DNA of 64,000 nt from JACPFV01 sp038043245 (GTDB lineage Bacteria; Pseudomonadota; Gammaproteobacteria; Nevskiales; Nevskiaceae). Under the pieces are notes generated by a model, which had not been told where the DNA came from, did not search any database, and worked only from the letters and a program-made list of their open reading frames with translations. The stretch spans positions 124,001 through 188,000 of the forward strand of contig JBBTCH010000002.1 of assembly GCA_038043245.1 (NCBI GenBank). The letters run 5' to 3'. A program made the translations under genes and the position numbers. Shown piece by piece: positions 48,201-54,200 of the stretch (within the stretch, counting starts at the first letter, position 1; each line of letters starts with the position of its first letter).

Positions 48201-51200
48201 GCTGCCATTGCCGCAGTTGCCGTTGCCGCCAGGCGTCTGCGGATTGAGCTGAGCCGGCGCCCCTTGCGGAATGTAGCCGCTGAGCAGGTGGCCCGACTGG
48301 TGCGTGATCAAACGCACGTCGCCGCCCCGCACGCGGGCACACTGATAGTTGTACCAAGCGTCGTTGAAGTTAAACAGCGTGTCCTTGAATCCTTGCGACA
48401 GCAGCACGTCGACCGCTGGCTGGCCAGTGCTCGTATTGCTGCCCGGAACGTCGCCGGCCAAGCCACCCAGCATGAAGTTGGCATCGGCTAGCGTGTCACG
48501 CGAGCCATAAGGCATGGTGGGTTCGCCGTTGAGTCCGCACCAATAAGTCGGTGAGTGATAACGGAACCACTCCAGCGCCTCGGCCGGGAATTCGTTGGTC
48601 GCGGCACCACGCGCCAGCGTTTCCATGATGTACGGATCAAGTCCGCGGTTGTCCGGAGTCTCGCCGCCCTGCAAGCCGGGGGCGTAACTGCCAGCTACGC
48701 CGCCTGCGGTGAGCAATAAATCCCATGCGGACTTGACGACATCGCCAGGGTTGAGGCTATAGCGCAGGTCGTGCCAGGTGATGTCCGGCGCCAGCGCGTC
48801 AAGACGGTTCTTGGCGTCCACGTTGTGCAGGAGGAACTGATAGCCGCCGCCATAGCTGCCGCCGATGGCGCCGGCGACAAGATTGGCGCTGGTGGTGCTT
48901 GCGCCGCTTGTCGGACGAGCAACGAAGGGCTTCAGAACATTGCCCTCGTCGCGGTAGGCCAGATAGTCGAGATTGGTTTCAGCCCAGTCCAGAATCTTGA
49001 CCAGATCCTTGCCCTCGAAATCGGGATCCATCACGCGCACGGTGCCACCGCTCTGACCAAAACCGCGCTGGTCAATGCTGATGACCGCGTAACCCGCGTC
49101 GCGGTAAGTGGTGAAACCGCTGGTGCTGCGCGAACCGCCGAAGCCGTGACCCTGCAGGATCAGCGGGTGAGCACCTGTGGCGCGATTGGCGCAATCAAAT
49201 GTTTTCGGTTCGAGAACCTGGAAACTGACGGTTTGCGCCTCGTCAGCCGATGGAATCGTGACCTGATAACTGCGATTGCCGGCGGTGTTTTGCCCGGTAG
49301 CGCAAGAAGCGTTGTTGTTCGGGGGGGGCGGCTCTTCGCTACCCATGACCGTGTTCCAGGCGGTGTCGAGAACATCCTGCAACTCGTTGACACCGGGGAT
49401 CTGATCGGCACAGCCGAGATCGGCAGGAGTCGGGTCACAAAGCACCTCGCCGAAGCGGATCGGGAAACCCGTAGCTTGTTCAACCGGACAGCCATTGGCA
49501 TCCACCTCGGTGCCGGCCGGCGTATTCGGACAAGTGTCGTTTGCATCGGGCACGCCATCGCCGTCTGCGTCTGGCAGTGGACAGCCGTTGTTGCTGGCGG
49601 GGCCGGACTGGGTCGGGCAGTTGTCGGCGCCGTCGAGCACCGTGTCGTTGTCGTCATCCGCATCGCATGCGTTGCCACCGTCGGCGGCGCCATCGGTGTT
49701 GAGCTGATCGGCATTGGCAACAATCGGGCAGTTGTCGGTGGCATCGGGCACACCGTCAAGATCGGTATCCACCGGCGGGACGATGACATCGCCCGGCAGC
49801 GCCGGACAGGTGGCGGCATTGGTGACATTGCGCGCGCCGCGCACGTCGATGATGCGGCCCTGCGTGTGCAGGAAGTGCGACTTCTGGCATTTGCCGAACT
49901 GGGTGCCGCGCGGGTAACCGTGCGGATCGAAATCGTCGGCACGCGGCGGCACGTTGCCGATCGGCGGCGCAGCCGTCTTACCCTCGTCCATCTCCATAAA
50001 GGCGGACTTGGCGGTGCGACATTCGCCGACCAAGGGGCAGCCGGGGTCGTCATAAGCAGCGCCGGAATCGCGGCCTGCCAGCGGCAACGCGTAGAACGCA
50101 TCGTTGTCCGGATCGCGCTGCGTGAAGAACTCATCACGCGTGGCGAAGGTGTGCGTCACGCCCTCGCCTGGCTTGCGCTGATAAAGGTCGGCGACTTCAA
50201 CGCCGATCGTGCGCGCCATGACCTGGGCGCTCCAATGCGTGACCTGGTGATCGCCAAACGCCGGTTGCAGCAGCAACTGGTTGTCAGGGCCGTAGGCATC
50301 GCGCGTCATGTGATGCGCGTAGCCATTGTTCTCGGAGCGGTCCCACAGCATCTGGATCAGCGAGAACCCGAGCATGCGGTCGAGATCGTCCTGATACGAC
50401 AGATACAGTGGCAGGGAATATGGAGGGATGAGGCTATCGGCAGAATCTTCCGCCGCATCCGGACTTGGCTCGCTTGGGGCATGCGGGTCGTAGAACTTGT
50501 CGAAATCCACGCTGCGCTGGAGCAGCGTGGAGTAATTCATGCCGATGACGCCAAGCACGCCGCGCTGCACGTCCTTGGACAGCGCGACGATCGGGCCGCC
50601 GGTGATGCCGCCCTGCGAGTTGCCGTCGTAGAACACTTCGGCGGTATCAAACACCGGCTGTCCGTCGATCTTGAAAGCCTCGTCCGCGGCGAATCCGTCC
50701 GGATGCTTGAGCAGGCGCGCGAGGAACATGAAGTTCAACATGCCCTGTTGCGAACCGTCCGGGATGACCGGGAAATTCGACAAGTCCGCCAGCGAGCTGA
50801 CGACGTTGACGATGTCGCCGGTTGCGAACCCGAACAGGTCCACGGCGCAGAACATGAAGTTGTGCTCGCTGCTGAAGCCGGGCACCGCGTCGTAGGTGAT
50901 GGCTTGATAACCGTCGAGCAGGCCGTGACCGTAGATACCGGGACGCGCCTTGCTGCCCGGCGTAGCCGAATTTGGAATCTGGCACATGTAGCGCGTGGTC
51001 ATGCTGCCGACGGCGTCGGGCAAGCCGTCGCCATAACGCGCTTGCAGCGCGCAGCCGCTGGTCGCTTCAGCCGGATCCAATGCGCAGACATCTGCCGACG
51101 ACTCGTCGGGCAGATAGTTGAGGCGGTTAGGCGGCAACGTGGCGCCGTCCACGATGCCGAATATGTCGAAGAAATCGCCGCAGTTGTCCGCAAACGGGCT

Positions 51201-54200
51201 CATCGCACAGAGGTTTTCGAGCGTGATGCTGAGATCGTCGCCCGGCGTCGGCTCGACCGGTGTGACGAAACTCGGCACGGTAATGGTGCCTTCTATGCGC
51301 TTGGCGATGCCGCCCTGCGGGCTAGGCGTGACCTTGTCCACGGTAAATGTAGGCGCGGCGCCCAGGCTGGTCGCGGTTTCACCGAGGCTGGCAAATGCTT
51401 CGTCGCGCATGTGGCGCAGACGGCCGACGTTGTTCTCGGCGCTGGCGACGGTGAAATCCCAGGCCAGATACAGCGATTCGTCGCGCGTCACGCCGGCGGG
51501 CAGCCACGGAAACACGTTCGCCTCCAGTGCAGCACAGCGATCCGCGACCGGCGGCAGCGCCGATTCAAAGCCATCGCGGCAGGCGGTAAACGGAGCTTGG
51601 GCGGGGAGGGTTTCGCCAGCCTCGTTCTTGAGGTTGCGCAGCACCACTACGTAGCGGCGGCCTTCGTTGAAATTGACCGCCGGACGGATGATCAGTACCG
51701 GACGCTTTGAATTCGGTTTCGGATTCGCCGTGTCCTGCGCCGGCAGCAACAAGCCGGCGTTGAGATCGATTTCCGCCCAGACCAGATGCTGACGCGGGGT
51801 CATGAGTTCGGGCGGCTGCGGCACTTCGAGCACCATCACCGATGAGGTCGGCGACTGCGCCTGCGACAGATCCGTCAGCGTCGGTGCGCCGGGAATCGTG
51901 CCGTCGGCTTTGGCCTTCAATCCGGGCACGTAAGTGACGATCATCTGACCCGGCGAATAACCGTCGTTGCGGTTCCATTCGGTGGGATCAATCGGCTTGC
52001 CGGCGACGTTGCGCGGCATTGCGGCGAGGCTGAAGTTGATGCGCTTGCCGGTGCCGCCCTTGTTGACGCCTTGCGGGCTGTCCGGTGCGGCCGACACGGT
52101 GAATTGATCGCTGGGGAACGGCATCAGACACGCGGCGGTATCGAGGATGTCGCAGCCGCGGATCAGCGCTTCTAGCGCGGGCTGGAACAGATCGGTATCC
52201 GAGACTTCGCCCCCGCCGCCTGGCGTCGCCGGGCCGGCAACGCTGCAAACGTCGGACGGCAGTCCGTTAGCGCGACAGGGTTCGTTGAGCGGCGTGGCGG
52301 GATCAATCAGCGCGCAGAACTGCTCGGGGCCGCCGTTGTTACGGCACAGCTGGGCGTACGAACGCTGGACGTAATCCACCCGCTGCGCCAAACGCGCGAT
52401 CTGGCATGCACTGCTGGTGGGATCGGTGACGCAAGCCAGCAGCGTCGGTGGCAGGTTGCGTGGATCGGTCTGCGGAATGTCGAATAGTGGGTTGTACGCC
52501 TGCAAGCGCAGCATCGGCGCGGTCAAAGGCCCGAGCGAGACAAACTCCTCGTAGCCCGTGAAGGGGATCAGGAGGCCGGCGTTGCAGAACGGGTCTTCGC
52601 TGGGCTCGACACAGTTTGCGGCCGGTTCCAGATAGCTGAACTCGTCTTCGGGAATGATGTAGCCGAAAGAGTTCTGGGTCAGTCCCAACAACATCATCTT
52701 CGCGCCGGGCTTGAGGCCGCGGATGTACTGGCCGAAAGTGTTGGTGGCTTCGCCGGGGATGGTGACGATTTCAAGGCCACCTTCGCCGCCGAGGGTGATG
52801 CGCGTCACCGCCGTGTTGGCGGTGGGGGTGAGCTGACCCACTTCGGTCTGCAGCATCGTGCCGACCACCGGCACCGCCGAGGTGTCCACCGGCGTGAAGT
52901 CGTAATAGCGATTGAACGTACCGGTCAGCCCCAGAGCCACAAAAGCCGGGTTGGTCACCGGCAAGGTTGCCTGCGCGTGACGAACATTGAGGGTCGGAGC
53001 CAGTGCAATCGGGGTGAAATCCTGCGCGGCATCGGCGATGCCTTCACCACGGCAACGGACTTCGCCGTATTTGCCATCGGGATAGGTGCAGTTGGCGCGG
53101 CTACCCGAGCCGGAAGCGTCGGCGATCGGACCGTTGTAGTACAACGCCACGCCGCCGGAGCCGCTGGTAGGGCTTTCGAGCCAATCCATCGCGCCCTGGA
53201 TGTAATCGGCGTGCGGGATGCGGAAATCTTCATTGACGCTGGTCGGATGCGCGTTGTATTGCAGCAGACTGCCGATGGCTTGCGAGTTCTCACCGGTGGT
53301 ACGCGCTTCAAGCAGCGTGAGCGTACCGTCGGCATCGGCGTTCACATCCACGCGCGGACGGCGGTAATTGTTGAACGCCACCGTGCTGCCCTGACGCACC
53401 GTCAAGCTGGCAGGCTGCGCCGACAACAGGGCTTCGCGCACCGCTTTCGCGGCATTCGCGTACAACGTGTTGCTGATCCAGTCCTGCGGCACGCCGCCCC
53501 AGAGCCCCTGAAGATCGGCGCCTGCATGGCTGTGGGTTTGACCGAACAGAATGTTGTCGGGCAACAGCGTCACGCCAACATTGGCGGCTTCAGCGATGAC
53601 GGCGGCCTTGAGGTTCTTGGAAATGACGTTGCCGGCGCCAATCGCGTCCATCATCAGGAACACCACCGGGGCATTGCCGCCCTGGATGCTCATGGCGCGG
53701 ACGTGGGTGTTTTCGATGCCCTTGCTGCCCGTGAAAGCCGGTTGCTGCGCTGGCTGAGTCAGATTTTCGGTCAGAGTGTTGAATTCACCGCCCGAAGGGT
53801 CTGCAAAGTTCTGGAAAGGATTGACGCCAAAACCACCCAGATTGAATTTCTGAATGCGCGTGCCGGTGCCGAAGTAGCGATCCTCCTCAATTCCTTCAAT
53901 GTGCGCTTCAGTCGGCGTAATCGCTTGCTTGCTGGCACCGACGCAGAGCAGATTGGCCGGACATACCGGCGCCACCGGATCACCCAGATCGTCGTTTTCG
54001 ATAGTGGCGACGCCCTGTGCATCGGTGACCGTCGCGTTGGCGCTGGCGTTGCTCAGGTTGACGAAGAACGTCTCGTCCAACTCGACGGTGGTGTCGCCGT
54101 TGACAGTCACGTCGAACGTGCGCTCTTCCACCCCTGCCGCGAATTCGAGCAGGGTCACGGCCACCGGCTCGTAGTCGTTGCCGGCTTCGGTCGCGGTACC

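Noticed and set aside
42891..49772. Asp-rich repeats considered as a CRISPR or minisatellite
   Set aside because: They are in-frame thrombospondin-3 repeats within a coding sequence, with no uniform spacer pattern.
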